A stretch of DNA of 64,000 nucleotides, from assembly GCA_016722525.1 (NCBI GenBank), contig JADKJB010000001.1, positions 186,001 through 250,000 on the forward strand, in the 5' to 3' direction. This document shows, piece by piece, positions 39,486 to 50,252 of the stretch. The notes under the pieces were generated by a model, which was not told the origin of the DNA, searched no databases, and was given only the letters and a program-made list of their open reading frames with translations. How positions within the stretch are numbered: the first letter of the stretch is position 1; the number at the start of each line of letters is the position of its first letter. The stretch comes from Bacteroidota bacterium. GTDB taxonomy: Bacteria > Bacteroidota > Bacteroidia > AKYH767-A > OLB10. The position numbers and the translations under genes were made by a program.

Positions 39486-41385
39486 ATGAGCGATCAAATT
39501 AAACACGAATGCGGCATTGCGCTGGTTCGATTATTAAAACCACTCTCCTTTTATAAACACAAGTACGGCACCGCGTTTTACGGCGTCAACAAGTTGTATC
39601 TCCTTATGGAGAAACAACATAATCGTGGACAGGACGGAGCCGGCGTGGCCAACATAAAGTTGGATGTTGATCCGGGTAACCGCTATATTAGCCGACACAG
39701 GAGCAATGCTTCTCAGCCAATAGCGGAACTTTTCGATAAAATAAATTCCCGTTTTACAGACGCAGCCAAAGAACATCCGCAAGAAGTAAATGATCCGGTG
39801 TGGCTGAAAAATAATCTGCCTTTTACCGGCGAACTTTTCCTGGGACATCTCAGGTATGGTACTTATGGAAAAAATAGTATCGAAAATTGTCATCCGTTTT
39901 TGCGTCAGAATAATTGGATGACTCGCAATCTGGTTGTTGCAGGAAATTTTAATTTAACTAATGTGGATGAATTACTCGATCAGTTACTGGAATTGGGTCA
40001 GCATCAAAAGAAAAATCAGATACTGTTACAGTTCTTGAAAAAATAGGCCACTTTTTAGATGAAGAAAATGAACTTCTTTTTAAACGATATAAACAAGAAG
40101 GTTACGGAAACAGAGAAATCTCAGCTCTTATAGGTGAAAATATCGATATACAACGTATTTTAACGCGTGCTGCTAAAAACTGGGATGGTGGCTATGTGAT
40201 TGCTGGAATGATAGGACATGGAGATGCTTTTGTGATGAGAGATCCGAATGGTATTCGTCCCGCCTGGTTTTATTCTGATGATGAAATTGCAGTGGTTGCC
40301 TCTGAGCGACCTGCTATGCAAACAGCTTTCAATATTCCAGTAGAGTCATTGCAGGAAGTTAAACCGGGGCATGCAATTGTTATCAGGAAAAATGGCAAAA
40401 TAGAACAAGTGCAGTTCAGAGAACGCAAGGAACGCAAATCGTGTTCTTTCGAACGGATTTATTTTTCCCGCGGAAGCGATGTGGATATTTATAAAGAAAG
40501 AAAAGAATTAGGCCGCTTACTTTGCCCATCGATTCTGGAGTCGGTTGATTACGATTTAAGAAACACTGTTTTCTCCTTTGTTCCCAATACGGCAGAATCG
40601 GCTTTCTATGGAATGGTGAGTGGTATCGAAGCTTATCTGAGTGAAGTCAAGAAACGTAAAATACTCAAAGCAGGTCATTCGATCAACGAAGCACAACTGG
40701 ATGACATTTTATCCATCAAACCACGAATTGAAAAATTGCAATCAAGGATGCAAAACTACGCACCTTCATTACCGACGACTCGCAACGCAATGAACTGGTG
40801 GCTCACGTATACGATATTACCTATGGAACCGTTAAGCGCGGAACAGATAATCTTGTAATTATTGATGATTCTATTGTGCGAGGCACTACTCTTAAACGCA
40901 GCATATTAAAAATGCTCGATAGGTTGGGGCCAAAAAAGATAATTGTTGTTTCCTCTGCACCACAAATTCGATTCCCCGATTGTTATGGAATTGATATGGC
41001 TAAATTGGGTGACTTTGTCGCTTTTGCTGCGGCAATAAATTTGCTGGAAGAAAATAATATGGAGCACATCATCGATGAAGTATATCACAGATGCAAAGAG
41101 CAACTCTTATTGCCAACTGCTCAAATGGTAAACCATGTAAAAGATATCTACAGGCCTTTTAGTCCTCAGCAGATATCCGATCGCATTGCAAAAATGATTC
41201 GTCCGAAAGATATTAATGCTGAAGTGCAAATTATTTATCAATCTATCGAAAGTCTGCATGAAGCTTGTCCGAACCATTCGGGCGACTGGTATTTTTCAGG
41301 AAACTATCCTACACCGGGCGGTAATAAAGTAGTATGTCGCTCCTTTGTAAATTACATGGAAGGCAGAAATGAGAGAGCCTATTAA
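39486..41385 (+). CDS. purF: PurF-like amidophosphoribosyltransferase, long Bacteroidota form (two frameshifts)
   Basis: Glutamine-dependent enzyme forming phosphoribosylamine from PRPP; about 633 aa, the long variant common in Bacteroidota. The class II glutaminase nucleophile is Cys9 (HECGIALVRL), followed by EKQHNRGQDGAGVA and LGHLRYGTYGKN. The phosphoribosyltransferase PRPP loop is VIIDDSIVRGTTLKRS. Frame 1 ends at 40046; one missing base near 40008 restores HPKEKSDTVTVLEKIGHFL. The next frame ends at 40858; one missing base near 40741 restores IKDAKLRTFITDDSQRNEL, after which the third frame runs to 41385. The gene should be essential for purine synthesis, so sequencing error is likely, unless a classical PurF also exists elsewhere. 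Confidence 0.9.
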
Positions 41386-41475
41386 GCCATAAATCTGCTG
41401 CTACCTGTTTGCTAATCAATATGAGCTATTATAGGGAGCAATACCATTCTTTTAAAATAAATTGATTCAACTTTC

Positions 41476-42078
41476 ATGAAAACAAAATCAGCTGCTTTCA
41501 GTAAAATATTAAATTACTTCCTTCAGGGATTACTACTCACCGTTCCTATTACAGTTACATTGGTGGTACTGGTTCAAGCTATTATATGGATTGATGGATT
41601 GCTTCCAATTCACATTCCAATTACCATTCCCGGCTATCAGGATTTTGAAATTCCCGGAGTTGGGATATTAGTTTTATTCCTGGTTGTTACCTTACTGGGA
41701 TATTTTGCATCAAGTTTGGTAGCGAATCCGTTTTTCAGTATGATTGAAAAATTATTGGGTAAAACTCCCTTATTTAAAATAATTTATACCTCTGTAAAAG
41801 ATTTGGTAGAGGCTTTTGTAGGTGAGAAAAAAAGATTCACCCAACCGGTTATGGTTACCGTAAATAACAATCCTGTTATACAACGTATTGGCTTTGTTAC
41901 CGAAAATGATCTTACACGACTGGGAATTTCTTCTTCAAAAATGGCAGTTTACCTTCCCTTTTCATATGGTTTTAATGGTCAGCTCATCATTGTTGAATCA
42001 GATAATATTACAGAACTTAATGTGTCAGGTACCGAAATGATGAAGTTTATTATTTCAGGAGGTGTTACAGATATTTAA
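41476..42078 (+). CDS. DUF502 family membrane protein
   Basis: A 200-aa protein with two hydrophobic segments (about residues 12-36 and 58-80) and the family pattern LLTVPITVTLVVLV, PGVGILVLFLVVTLLGYFAS, IPLF-type KTPLFKIIYTSVKDL and VYLPFSYGFNGQLIIVE. Members occur widely and have no established function. It follows the PurF-like gene by 90 bases. Confidence 0.9.
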   Translation: MKTKSAAFSKILNYFLQGLLLTVPITVTLVVLVQAIIWIDGLLPIHIPITIPGYQDFEIPGVGILVLFLVVTLLGYFASSLVANPFFSMIEKLLGKTPLFKIIYTSVKDLVEAFVGEKKRFTQPVMVTVNNNPVIQRIGFVTENDLTRLGISSSKMAVYLPFSYGFNGQLIIVESDNITELNVSGTEMMKFIISGGVTDI

Positions 42079-42176
42079 TATTTTGCTGTATAGCTGAAAC
42101 AATTATTTCAGTTCTTCATTTATTTTTTACAACTTCTCTTTTTATTGAATTAATTGAAACTACTTCAAACAAAGGC

Positions 42177-42899
42177 ATGAAACTAAATAAAACCGCAACA
42201 CAACCCGGAAAAAATATTGATGAAGTAGCTATTCGCGCTGCGCTCCCAGGCATGGTTCAAGAAATTGGCGAACTTCAGATGGCACTTTACGCAGCAAATA
42301 AAAATAGTCTGTTGGTAGTCTTACAGGGCATGGATGCCTCGGGAAAAGATGGTGCTATCAAGGATGTCTTCTTTGATGTAAATCCAATGGGCTCACATGT
42401 AATATGCTTTAAAAAACCAACTGAACATGAATTTTCTCATGACTTTTTATGGCGAATACATGCCAACGCTCCACCCACAGGAATGATACACATTTTTAAC
42501 CGGTCGCATTACGAAGATATTTTAATCCCTTCTGTGGAAGGGTATATTCCAAAAAATATTGTTTCAAAAAGATACCAGCAGATTAATGATTTTGAAAATA
42601 TGCTGGTTGAAAATGGCACCTCCATTTTAAAATTCTTTTTAAATATTAATCAGGATGAACAAAAGGAACGCCTCAAAGAACGGATGACAAATCCTAAAAA
42701 ATTCTGGAAACATAAAGATGCTGATTGGGAAACAATGAAAAAATGGGACAAATATATGGGAGTGTATGAAACCATTTTCGATAAGTGTAAGGATGTTCCA
42801 TGGCATATTGTACCTTCAGATAAAAACTGGTACAAAGAATATCTGATAGCAGAAAAAGTTATTGAGGCATTGAAAAAAAATCAATCCGAAATATCCTGA
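42177..42899 (+). CDS. PPK2 family polyphosphate:nucleotide phosphotransferase
   Basis: Transfers phosphate between polyphosphate and nucleotides. The 240-aa single-domain protein has Walker A in LQGMDASGKDGAIKDVF, HVICFKKPTEHEFSHDFLWR (typical of class III-like PPK2), Walker B-like HIFNRSHYEDIL and the lid ERLKERMTNPKKFWKH. Intact. The preferred nucleotide cannot be told from sequence. Confidence 0.95.
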   Translation: MKLNKTATQPGKNIDEVAIRAALPGMVQEIGELQMALYAANKNSLLVVLQGMDASGKDGAIKDVFFDVNPMGSHVICFKKPTEHEFSHDFLWRIHANAPPTGMIHIFNRSHYEDILIPSVEGYIPKNIVSKRYQQINDFENMLVENGTSILKFFLNINQDEQKERLKERMTNPKKFWKHKDADWETMKKWDKYMGVYETIFDKCKDVPWHIVPSDKNWYKEYLIAEKVIEALKKNQSEIS

Positions 42900-43056
42900 A
42901 TTAGTTACCAAAATGAAAATTTCTAATAAAAAGAAATAATCTAATTTTTTCCTTTAACAGCACTTAACAATGAGCAGCTCGCTCATGATTTCTTTCAAAT
43001 GGAGTGCAATTGCTGGTTTCCTTTATACTAAGAAAATCTATTTCCAAATGTAAGAA

Positions 43057-44157
43057 TCAATTTGCGACAGCATCCTCAAAAACCACCTGCAAAACTGTTT
43101 GCCCGACCATCTTTAAAATACCCGGATCAATTTGCTCCATGGTATCGCTTACTTTATGATGATGACCAAAGAAATCAGAATTAATAACATCGTAATGAAT
43201 AATATCGATACATGGAATGTTAGCTAACTGATTGATGTAAACATGATCATCAGTGATGCCACCGGAGGTAGCATTAATAAAATAACTTCCATATCCCAAG
43301 GCCGCGGCTGTATTCCATACTCGATCTACAAGCGCAGGTGCAAAATTAACCGAGTATCCCTCTTTAGGAAAAACGGCACCTTTAGCACCAACCATATCCA
43401 ACAAAATACCATATTTGGCAAAATAACCGGGTACGTGCAAATTTTTTGCCCAATACTGTGAACCCAAACACCATGAATTTTGCATTTCAGGAAAACTACT
43501 TTCCTCCGGCTGCCCGTAATCTTCCAGATCAAACAAAATAATATCAACACCTATTTGAGGCTGCGCAATACTTAACTGACGGGCTATTTCAATAAGCACT
43601 CCTACACCACTTGCTCCATCGTTGGCTCCGTCAAATGCTTTGTTCTTATTTATGCCTTGATCACGGTCGGCAAATGGCCTGGTATCCCAATGAGCACAAA
43701 GCAAAATGCGATTTTTATTTTCGGGTTGATAGGAAGGTATAATATTTTTTATTTCAAATTTCTTTTGGTCAAAAGTAGTGACCACACCTTTTTGAACCAT
43801 CACTTCGGGAATATAAGTACGCAGCTTGGACTCCAGCCATTCTGCACAATTAGCATGCGCTTTCGAACCTGGTATTCGGGGACCAAAACTAACTTGTTTA
43901 GCAACAAATGCATAAGCTGAGTCAGCATCAATAGCCGGAACATTTACAACTGGCTTTGCTTTTTCCGGTTCTTTGGTTGCAGATTGCTGTTGTTCACCAG
44001 GCTCTTTAGTGTTACATGCACCAAAAATTAAAACACCAAAACTAAAAAAAAATAAAACTATGCTTTTTACTAAACTCCTAACATGATTATTGAAATAACC
44101 GGTCGCGTTACTTCGACCATTCAGTGCCATCTTTTCCATCTTTAATTGATATGCCAA
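43057..44157 (-). CDS. M28 family metallopeptidase / glutaminyl-cyclase-like lipoprotein
   Basis: Exported zinc enzyme of the M28 aminopeptidase/glutaminyl cyclase fold. A lipobox (VLIFGACNT, Cys48 in the longest reading) precedes the domain. Core motifs: LLCAHWDTRPFADRD, FDGANDGASGVGVLIE, FDLEDYGQPE, ATSGGITDDHVYINQLANIP and FGHHHKVSDTMEQID. The glutaminyl cyclase subgroup shares CAHWDTRPFAD, so N-terminal pyroglutamate formation is plausible; peptidase activity is the alternative. The start is uncertain because ATGs at 44157 and 44130 overlap the end of cysS and give an unusually long n-region; a small frame error there is possible. Confidence 0.87.
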   Translation of the reverse strand: MAYQLKMEKMALNGRSNATGYFNNHVRSLVKSIVLFFFSFGVLIFGACNTKEPGEQQQSATKEPEKAKPVVNVPAIDADSAYAFVAKQVSFGPRIPGSKAHANCAEWLESKLRTYIPEVMVQKGVVTTFDQKKFEIKNIIPSYQPENKNRILLCAHWDTRPFADRDQGINKNKAFDGANDGASGVGVLIEIARQLSIAQPQIGVDIILFDLEDYGQPEESSFPEMQNSWCLGSQYWAKNLHVPGYFAKYGILLDMVGAKGAVFPKEGYSVNFAPALVDRVWNTAAALGYGSYFINATSGGITDDHVYINQLANIPCIDIIHYDVINSDFFGHHHKVSDTMEQIDPGILKMVGQTVLQVVFEDAVAN

Positions 44158-45569
44158 TATTTGTCAGTGTGTCTCTAATCTTATCGGCTGTTGCAAAATC
44201 TTTTGAGGATTTAGCTGTTGCTCTTATATCAATGATCAGCTTCATTAACTCATCAATTGCTTCGCTACTATCCTTCTTTTCCGATTTAATTCCCAGAATG
44301 TTAAACAAAAAATTATCGAACAAATTTCGCAGACCTGCAACATCAGCTGCTGAAATTGTTTCATTTCCAGCATTAACTGAATTAATAATTCGAGATGCTT
44401 CAAATAAATTTGCAATAACAATTGCTGTATTGAAATCATCATTCATTGCTGCAAAACAATCTGCTTCAATTTTTGGAACGTTGGAAGTTGACGTTGCTGA
44501 TGCAATTAATTTATCAATAGTTTCATAAGCATTGAGCAGGCGCTGCAACCCTTTTTCAGCTGCTTGCAAGGAATCGTTAGAAAAATCAAGAGTGCTCCTG
44601 TAATGCGTTTGAAGTATAAAGAATCGTATTGTTGCCGGCGGATATCCGCGTTCAAGCAAATGATGCCCGCCAAAAAACATTTCACGCAAAGTGATGGTGT
44701 TGTTATAGGATTTACCCATTTTTCTACCATTGATGGTAATCATATTATTATGAATCCAATACTTCACAGGGAGAAACACCGCTGGCAATTTTCGATTGTG
44801 CTATTTCACTTTCGTGATGAGGGAAAAGTAAATCCATCCCTCCACCATGAATATCAAAGTGCGTACCCAAATATTTAGTCGCCATTGCGGAACATTCAAT
44901 ATGCCAGCCCGGAAATCCTTCTCCCCAAGGACTATTCCAACGTTGAATATGATCAGGCGGCGCCTTTTTCCATAAGGCAAAATCAGTAGTATTTCTTTTT
45001 TCTTCCTGACCTTCAAGTTCTCTTGTACCGGCAATCATATCCTCAAGAATTCGTCCGCTGAGTTTGCCATAATCATTTCCATTCGCATATTTAGAAACAT
45101 CAAAATATACCGAACCATTACTTTCATAGGCAAAGCCTTTGTTAATAATGTCCTTAATCATTTCAATTTGTTCAACAATATGTCCGGTAGCAGTAGGTTC
45201 AATGGTAGGCCTGCAGCAATTCAACAAATCCATCATATCATGAAATAGGTTGGTATATCGCTGCACCAATTCCATTGGTTCCAATCGTTCTAACTTGGCC
45301 TTTTCCCCTACTTTATCAACCGCTTCTCTACCCTCTTCTTCAAAATGACCCGCATCAGTAATATTCCTGACATATCTTACCTTGTATCCAAGAAAAGTGA
45401 GATACCTGAGAATGACATCAAAAGTGACATACGGACGTGAGTGCCCCAGGTGAGATTCACCTGAAACAGTAGGTCCGCAAACATACAAACCGACATAGGG
45501 AAAGTTGATTGGTTCAAACAGTTCCTTATTGCGGGAGATGGAATTCGTTATGTATAGTTTGTTATTCAT
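44108..45569 (-). CDS. cysS: Cysteinyl-tRNA synthetase (frameshifted)
   Basis: Charges tRNA-Cys. Class I motifs: zinc-site Cys31 (YVCGPTV), HLGH at residues 40-43 and KMGKS (NGRKMGKSYNN). The first frame (45569-44748) ends just after FPHHESEIAQSKIASGVSP. One G too many in the GGG run at 44769-44771 explains the break, since removal gives PVKYWIHNNMITINGRKMGK, continued in the frame that ends at 44108. Joined length about 487 aa, normal for the family. Essential, so the break is probably a sequencing error. Confidence 0.93.
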
Positions 45570-45587
45570 AAATTTTTACCGGGCTTT

Positions 45588-46547
45588 CTATATAACTTTC
45601 TGCGCTTTTAAATTCATAAGCATATCAGTTGTCATTGTGGCTAAATTAAATTTTTCTTTCCAGCCCCAATGTTCCCGGGCCATGGAATCATCAATTGATG
45701 CAGGCCAGCTTTCTGCAATGGCTTGTCTGAAATCAGGTTTATAAGTTATAGTAAAATCGGGGAGATGCTTTCTTATTTCATTTGAAATAGTTTCAGGATC
45801 AAAACTCATTCCGGCAACATTGTAAGAGGAACGAATTTTAACTTTGTCGGCAGCGGCATGCATCAAACTAATAGTAGCATCTAACGCATCAGGCATATAC
45901 ATCATTGGCAATGTTGTGTTCTTTTCAAGAAAGCATTCATAAGTGCCAGCTTCGAGGGCTTTATGGAATATGTCAACGGCATAATCGGTGGTTCCTCCAC
46001 CTGGTGCCGACTTATAACTGATCAGGCCCGGGTAACGGATACTGCGTACGTCCACTTTATGCTTTCTGAAATAATATTCACACCATCTTTCACCAGCCTG
46101 TTTACTTATTCCATAAACTGTTGATGGTTCCATAATGGTATTTTGTGGAGTATGATCACGAGGAGTTGTTGGACCAAAGACAGCAATGGAACTTGGCCAG
46201 AATATTTTTACTGCAGTATTTGCTTTGGCAATATCAAGTATATTAAAAAGGCCTTCCATGTTTAGCTTCCAGGCAAACATCGGATTTTTTTCAGCTGTTG
46301 CAGAGAGTAAAGCAGCAAGATGATATACCTGGGTAACATTGTATTTATTAATAATAGCAGCAACTGCAGCTCCATCCATAACATCAACAACATGAAAAGG
46401 ACCTCCTTCAACAATAGGGCCCTTTTGATCACGTACATCAGTAGCAATTACTTGACTTCCGCCCAAATCTTCCCGAAGCCTCAAAACCAGATCAGTACCA
46501 ATTTGACCTGCTGCACCAAGTATCAGCACAGTATCTTTCTTTGTCAT
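45588..46547 (-). CDS. tdh: L-threonine 3-dehydrogenase, SDR (epimerase-fold) type
   Basis: NAD-dependent extended short-chain dehydrogenase that converts threonine to 2-amino-3-ketobutyrate. The 319-aa protein has the Rossmann motif LILGAAGQIGTDL, VYHLAALLSATAE, SSIAVFGPTTPRD and catalytic YGISK. The segment SIRYPGLISYKSAPGGGTTD and the ALDATISLMHA helix are typical of the SDR threonine dehydrogenase subgroup, as opposed to UDP-sugar epimerases. Intact. Kbl (the next enzyme) is not in the window. Confidence 0.93.
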   Translation of the reverse strand: MTKKDTVLILGAAGQIGTDLVLRLREDLGGSQVIATDVRDQKGPIVEGGPFHVVDVMDGAAVAAIINKYNVTQVYHLAALLSATAEKNPMFAWKLNMEGLFNILDIAKANTAVKIFWPSSIAVFGPTTPRDHTPQNTIMEPSTVYGISKQAGERWCEYYFRKHKVDVRSIRYPGLISYKSAPGGGTTDYAVDIFHKALEAGTYECFLEKNTTLPMMYMPDALDATISLMHAAADKVKIRSSYNVAGMSFDPETISNEIRKHLPDFTITYKPDFRQAIAESWPASIDDSMAREHWGWKEKFNLATMTTDMLMNLKAQKVI

Positions 46548-46939
46548 AAATATATGATTTTGAACAGCAAATGTAAGAGTTATTTCTGAGTTAAAGGATG
46601 CACTTCCAATAGCTTAAATTGGATTTATATATTTGAAAATCAAATATATAAAATTCCACCCTATTGTTAGTTTTTCTCCAAAATCGCTGAAGAATCCTCA
46701 CTTTTAATTGGTGTCTAAAACTTTTGAAAATACAATTTGCATAAAAAAAACACCGTTTGATAAGAATATCCTTACATATTTGTGAGATAATTAATAAAGT
46801 TCTACTTTCAAACAGTTTTTAATAGTATAAACTTTGATTGAGTTGGCGATATAGGATGAAAGTTGAATAGATTAGATTTGCAAACCGGACTTTTCATATA
46901 AACGGCGCTTAAAACAGGAACAAAATAAGTTAAAAATAA
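46548..46939. other. Divergent intergenic region between tdh and the histidine kinase
   Basis: A+T-rich, no coding frame. TAGATTTG at 46873-46880 (followed by CA) fits a -7 box for the kinase gene, 60 bases before its ATG. Nothing else recognised. Confidence 0.45.
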
Positions 46940-48943
46940 ATGAACAAAACTATTTTCTTTTTTTCACTGCTTTTGCTCCCAATACTTGGTTTTTGTCAGA
47001 AACAGGGACAGGCCAGGATTGATTCGTTAAAAATGGAACTGAAAAATTCTGTTGACGATACTAATAGAGTAATTTTATTGAATAGCATTTCTTATGCTTC
47101 ATCAACTGTAAACCCTGACGAGGGAGTTGAATTTGCCAAAATTGCCTTTAGCCTGGCTGAAAAATTAAATTATAAAAAAGGCATTGCAGAATCCTACAGC
47201 AATACCGCTATTAATCTGACATCTAAAGCAGATTATTCAGGTGCGCTGGAAAATCATTTCAAAGCACTTGCCATTAATGAGGAAAGAGCAAATAACCTAG
47301 CAGTGGCTATTTGTTATAGCAATATTGGTGTTGTTTATGACAATCAACAAAACAAGGAAAAGGCCATGGAATATTATCAGAAAGCCATGACTGCTTTCAG
47401 AGTTTTACATTATGCCCAGGGGTTAGCCACTACACTCGGAAATCTTGGACTACTCTATAAATCTCGTGGTGAAACTGAAGAGGCTCTCAAGTGTTTTAAT
47501 GAGGCCCTGTTGCACGCAGAAATGAAAAATGATTTATCAGCAATGGCTACTTGTATTGGTAACATTGGCAATGTCTACCTTGATCAAAAAAATTATGCAA
47601 AAGCGTTGGAGTACGACTTAAAAGCATTACAGCTTAATGATAGTATTGGAGATATAGTTGGTGCAGGCATTGGCATGGGAAATGTAGGCGAACTCTATTA
47701 TATAATAGCAAACGATTCCAACAAAACGCTGCTGGTTAGTCTTTTTGCCGGCAACAAAGAAAAAGCATTACAGCTTTCTGTAAACAATCTTAATAAATCA
47801 TTAACTATTTTTCGAAAAATTGGATTTTTAAATGGTGTCCAGGAAGTAAATAAGTACCTGATAAATGTGTACGAAAAGATGGGCAACTATCAGTTAGCTC
47901 TCTCAGCTGCCCGAGAACATATGTCGGTAAAAGATTCCATTTTTAACGAAGAAAAGAGCAATCGCATTGCAGCATTGGAAGCTAAAAGAATTGAAGAATT
48001 AAAACAAAAAGAAATTGAAATCCAAAAACTTCAGATTCAAAAAGCAGAGAAGGATCAACTCTTATTAATTGCTGCCCTCATCTCATTGATCATCATTTCC
48101 CTGATACTCTACAACAGGTTTCGGATTAAGAAAATCAGTAATGAGAAGCTGGAACACACCTTAAATGATCTTCGGTCAACGCAACAACAACTTATTCAAC
48201 AAGAAAAACTCGCCTCTCTCGGAGCGCTGGCGGCAGGTGTTGCGCACGAAATTCAAAATCCACTCAATTTTGTGAATAATTTTTCTGAATTAAGCAATGA
48301 ATTGATAGCAGAATATGAGGCAGAAAATGACCCGGGTGAAAAGAAAGAAATTTTTGAGGATCTCAGGAGTAATCTGACCAAAATTAATCAACATGGAAAA
48401 CGAGCTGATACCATTGTGAAGAATATGCTCATGCATTCACGCTCCGAAAACAGTTCCAGAGAACTCACTAATTTGAATCAATTATGTGATGAAGCAATCA
48501 GCTTTTCCTTTCATGCTATGCAAGCCCGCATTTCAGGATTTAATTGTAGCATTCACAAACTTTTTTCTGACACTCTGGAACCCATCATGGTAATGCGCAG
48601 CGATCTTTCAAGAGTGATTCTGAATATACTGAACAATGCATTTTACGCTATGCATGAGAAAAAAATCAACTCGAAAGATCCTGAGTATAATCCCGAACTT
48701 TCTTTATCAACATTCAAATCAGGTGAAAAAATAATTATATCCATAAGCGATAACGGAATCGGTATCCCTGATAAGGTTATGAAAAAATTGTTTGAGCCAT
48801 TTTTTACTACCAAACCAACTAATGAAGGAACCGGCTTAGGGCTCAGCATAAGTTATGATATTATTAAAGCTCATGGAGGTGACATAAAAGTTGTTAATAA
48901 AAACGGAACTACTTTCAGTATTGAATTACCTCTGCCCCATTAA
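46940..48943 (+). CDS. TPR-containing sensor histidine kinase
   Basis: A 667-aa membrane kinase: signal peptide (ending GFCQ), about six TPR repeats (residues 50-330; ALENHFKALAINEE, KAMEYYQKAMTAFR, EALKCFNEALLHAE), a coiled-coil linker (EELKQKEIEIQKLQIQKAEK), one transmembrane helix (LLIAALISLIIISLILYNRF), then HisKA with phospho-acceptor His436 (AHEIQNPLNFVNNF) and an HATPase domain (NAFYAMHEKK, DNGIGIP, EGTGLGLSISYDI). It is complete and intact. No response regulator is adjacent, so the partner is elsewhere. Sensing a periplasmic signal through the TPRs is inference. Confidence 0.93.
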   Translation: MNKTIFFFSLLLLPILGFCQKQGQARIDSLKMELKNSVDDTNRVILLNSISYASSTVNPDEGVEFAKIAFSLAEKLNYKKGIAESYSNTAINLTSKADYSGALENHFKALAINEERANNLAVAICYSNIGVVYDNQQNKEKAMEYYQKAMTAFRVLHYAQGLATTLGNLGLLYKSRGETEEALKCFNEALLHAEMKNDLSAMATCIGNIGNVYLDQKNYAKALEYDLKALQLNDSIGDIVGAGIGMGNVGELYYIIANDSNKTLLVSLFAGNKEKALQLSVNNLNKSLTIFRKIGFLNGVQEVNKYLINVYEKMGNYQLALSAAREHMSVKDSIFNEEKSNRIAALEAKRIEELKQKEIEIQKLQIQKAEKDQLLLIAALISLIIISLILYNRFRIKKISNEKLEHTLNDLRSTQQQLIQQEKLASLGALAAGVAHEIQNPLNFVNNFSELSNELIAEYEAENDPGEKKEIFEDLRSNLTKINQHGKRADTIVKNMLMHSRSENSSRELTNLNQLCDEAISFSFHAMQARISGFNCSIHKLFSDTLEPIMVMRSDLSRVILNILNNAFYAMHEKKINSKDPEYNPELSLSTFKSGEKIIISISDNGIGIPDKVMKKLFEPFFTTKPTNEGTGLGLSISYDIIKAHGGDIKVVNKNGTTFSIELPLPH

Positions 48944-48963
48944 AGTTTAAAAAATATTTAATT

Positions 48964-50094
48964 TCATTTGAATGGTGTTGTTTTAAGGATACTTTCCCAC
49001 AATAGCGCTGAGGTCTTTTCCCACGAAAAATCTTTACTCCTTTCAATTCCTTTTGTGATCATCTGATTACAATAATTTGGATCGGCATGTATTCTGATCA
49101 TCGCTTTACAAATGGAATCAATGTCAAATGGATCTATGAGGGTGGCTGCATCCTGACTCACCTCAGGCATAGCTGTTACATTTGAGGTGATCACCGGCAC
49201 CCCGCTTCGCATCGCTTCAATAATAGGAACACCAAAACCTTCAAAAGTAGAAACATAAACCATCGCCAAAGCAGCTCCCACAATTTTCACCAACTCTTGA
49301 ATTGGTTGACGTCCAATAAAAATCACATCTTCTTTGAATTGCATTTGTATAAATGCACCTTCCATATCCGATGTCCACCATTTACGATGTCCTACAATTA
49401 ATAATTTAATTTTTACATCCCCCGATTTCCTGAATTGGTCATAAGCCTTTAAAAGATTGGAAATATTTTTACGCTGGTGCAACATACCTACAAAAAGAAA
49501 ATAGGGGCATCCGTTAGTATATTTTTCTTTGACCTCACTTTTTTCTCGAAATTCAATGGGTTGATACAATGTATTCACGCCATTGTAAACCACATCAATT
49601 TTATCGCTGTCAATCCCATAGCACTTTATGATATCACTTTTTGAAAACTCAGAAACAGTAGCAATACGATTGGCTTTTTGCGCAAATCGGGGGAAATAAT
49701 GTTGATAATATTTACGTGTTAGAAAAGGCAGATCTCCCGGGTAGTGCTCAAAATTGAGATCATGGATCACAGCAAGCTGTGGTACATGGGTTGCCAAACT
49801 CAAATAACCATCAGGACTCAGAAACAAGTCAGCTTTATGTTTTTTTAAGGCCTTAGGAACAGCATATTCAAACCACAAATAATAAAGAAACGGGTGCCTT
49901 GCCGGAGGGAACAATTCAACCGGCTTCACATTGCTGTTAAAAATAAATTCGCTACTCCATGGCCGATCGAAAAAGAAAATAAATTCTACTTCAGGATGCG
50001 AAGATGTGATTGATTTTAATGTGTGGTAGGTGAACCAACCTATTCCATCCAGTTTATTATGAAGTAAAAGTCGGGTATTGACAGCTATGCGCAA
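48964..50094 (-). CDS. Glycosyltransferase, GT4 (GT-B) family
   Basis: A 376-aa cytosolic glycosyltransferase with the N-terminal acceptor domain (RLLLHNKLDGIGWFTYHTLK) and C-terminal nucleotide-sugar domain (FLFVGMLHQRKNISNLLKAY, VSTFEGFGVPIIEAMRSGVP, with the E-x7-E motif). Convergent with the kinase gene. Acceptor and sugar unknown; cell-surface glycan or T9SS-linked polysaccharide synthesis is possible because porZ is next. Confidence 0.9.
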   Translation of the reverse strand: MRIAVNTRLLLHNKLDGIGWFTYHTLKSITSSHPEVEFIFFFDRPWSSEFIFNSNVKPVELFPPARHPFLYYLWFEYAVPKALKKHKADLFLSPDGYLSLATHVPQLAVIHDLNFEHYPGDLPFLTRKYYQHYFPRFAQKANRIATVSEFSKSDIIKCYGIDSDKIDVVYNGVNTLYQPIEFREKSEVKEKYTNGCPYFLFVGMLHQRKNISNLLKAYDQFRKSGDVKIKLLIVGHRKWWTSDMEGAFIQMQFKEDVIFIGRQPIQELVKIVGAALAMVYVSTFEGFGVPIIEAMRSGVPVITSNVTAMPEVSQDAATLIDPFDIDSICKAMIRIHADPNYCNQMITKGIERSKDFSWEKTSALLWESILKTTPFK

Positions 50095-50252
50095 TTGTAA
50101 AGAATTGTTTTTTAACTAGTTATAAAGGATGGATATTTTCAGTATTTTTGTAAAATAACTTCTTCTCTGTTGGCAATATTATGTATAATTAATAAAATAA
50201 ATCAGGAATTTTGAAGTTCAATAGACATTGTCTCCTTTATTGTCATTTATTT

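Noticed and set aside
38590..39489. Long C-terminal Leu-Pro tail on the DUF1223 protein
   Set aside because: It arises from reading through the CTGCCN array after a one-base slip; the other frame gives the normal family ending at 39350.
42970..42986. Small inverted repeat ATGAGC/GCTCAT after the PPK2 gene
   Set aside because: The stem is short with no T run, so it is too weak to call a terminator.
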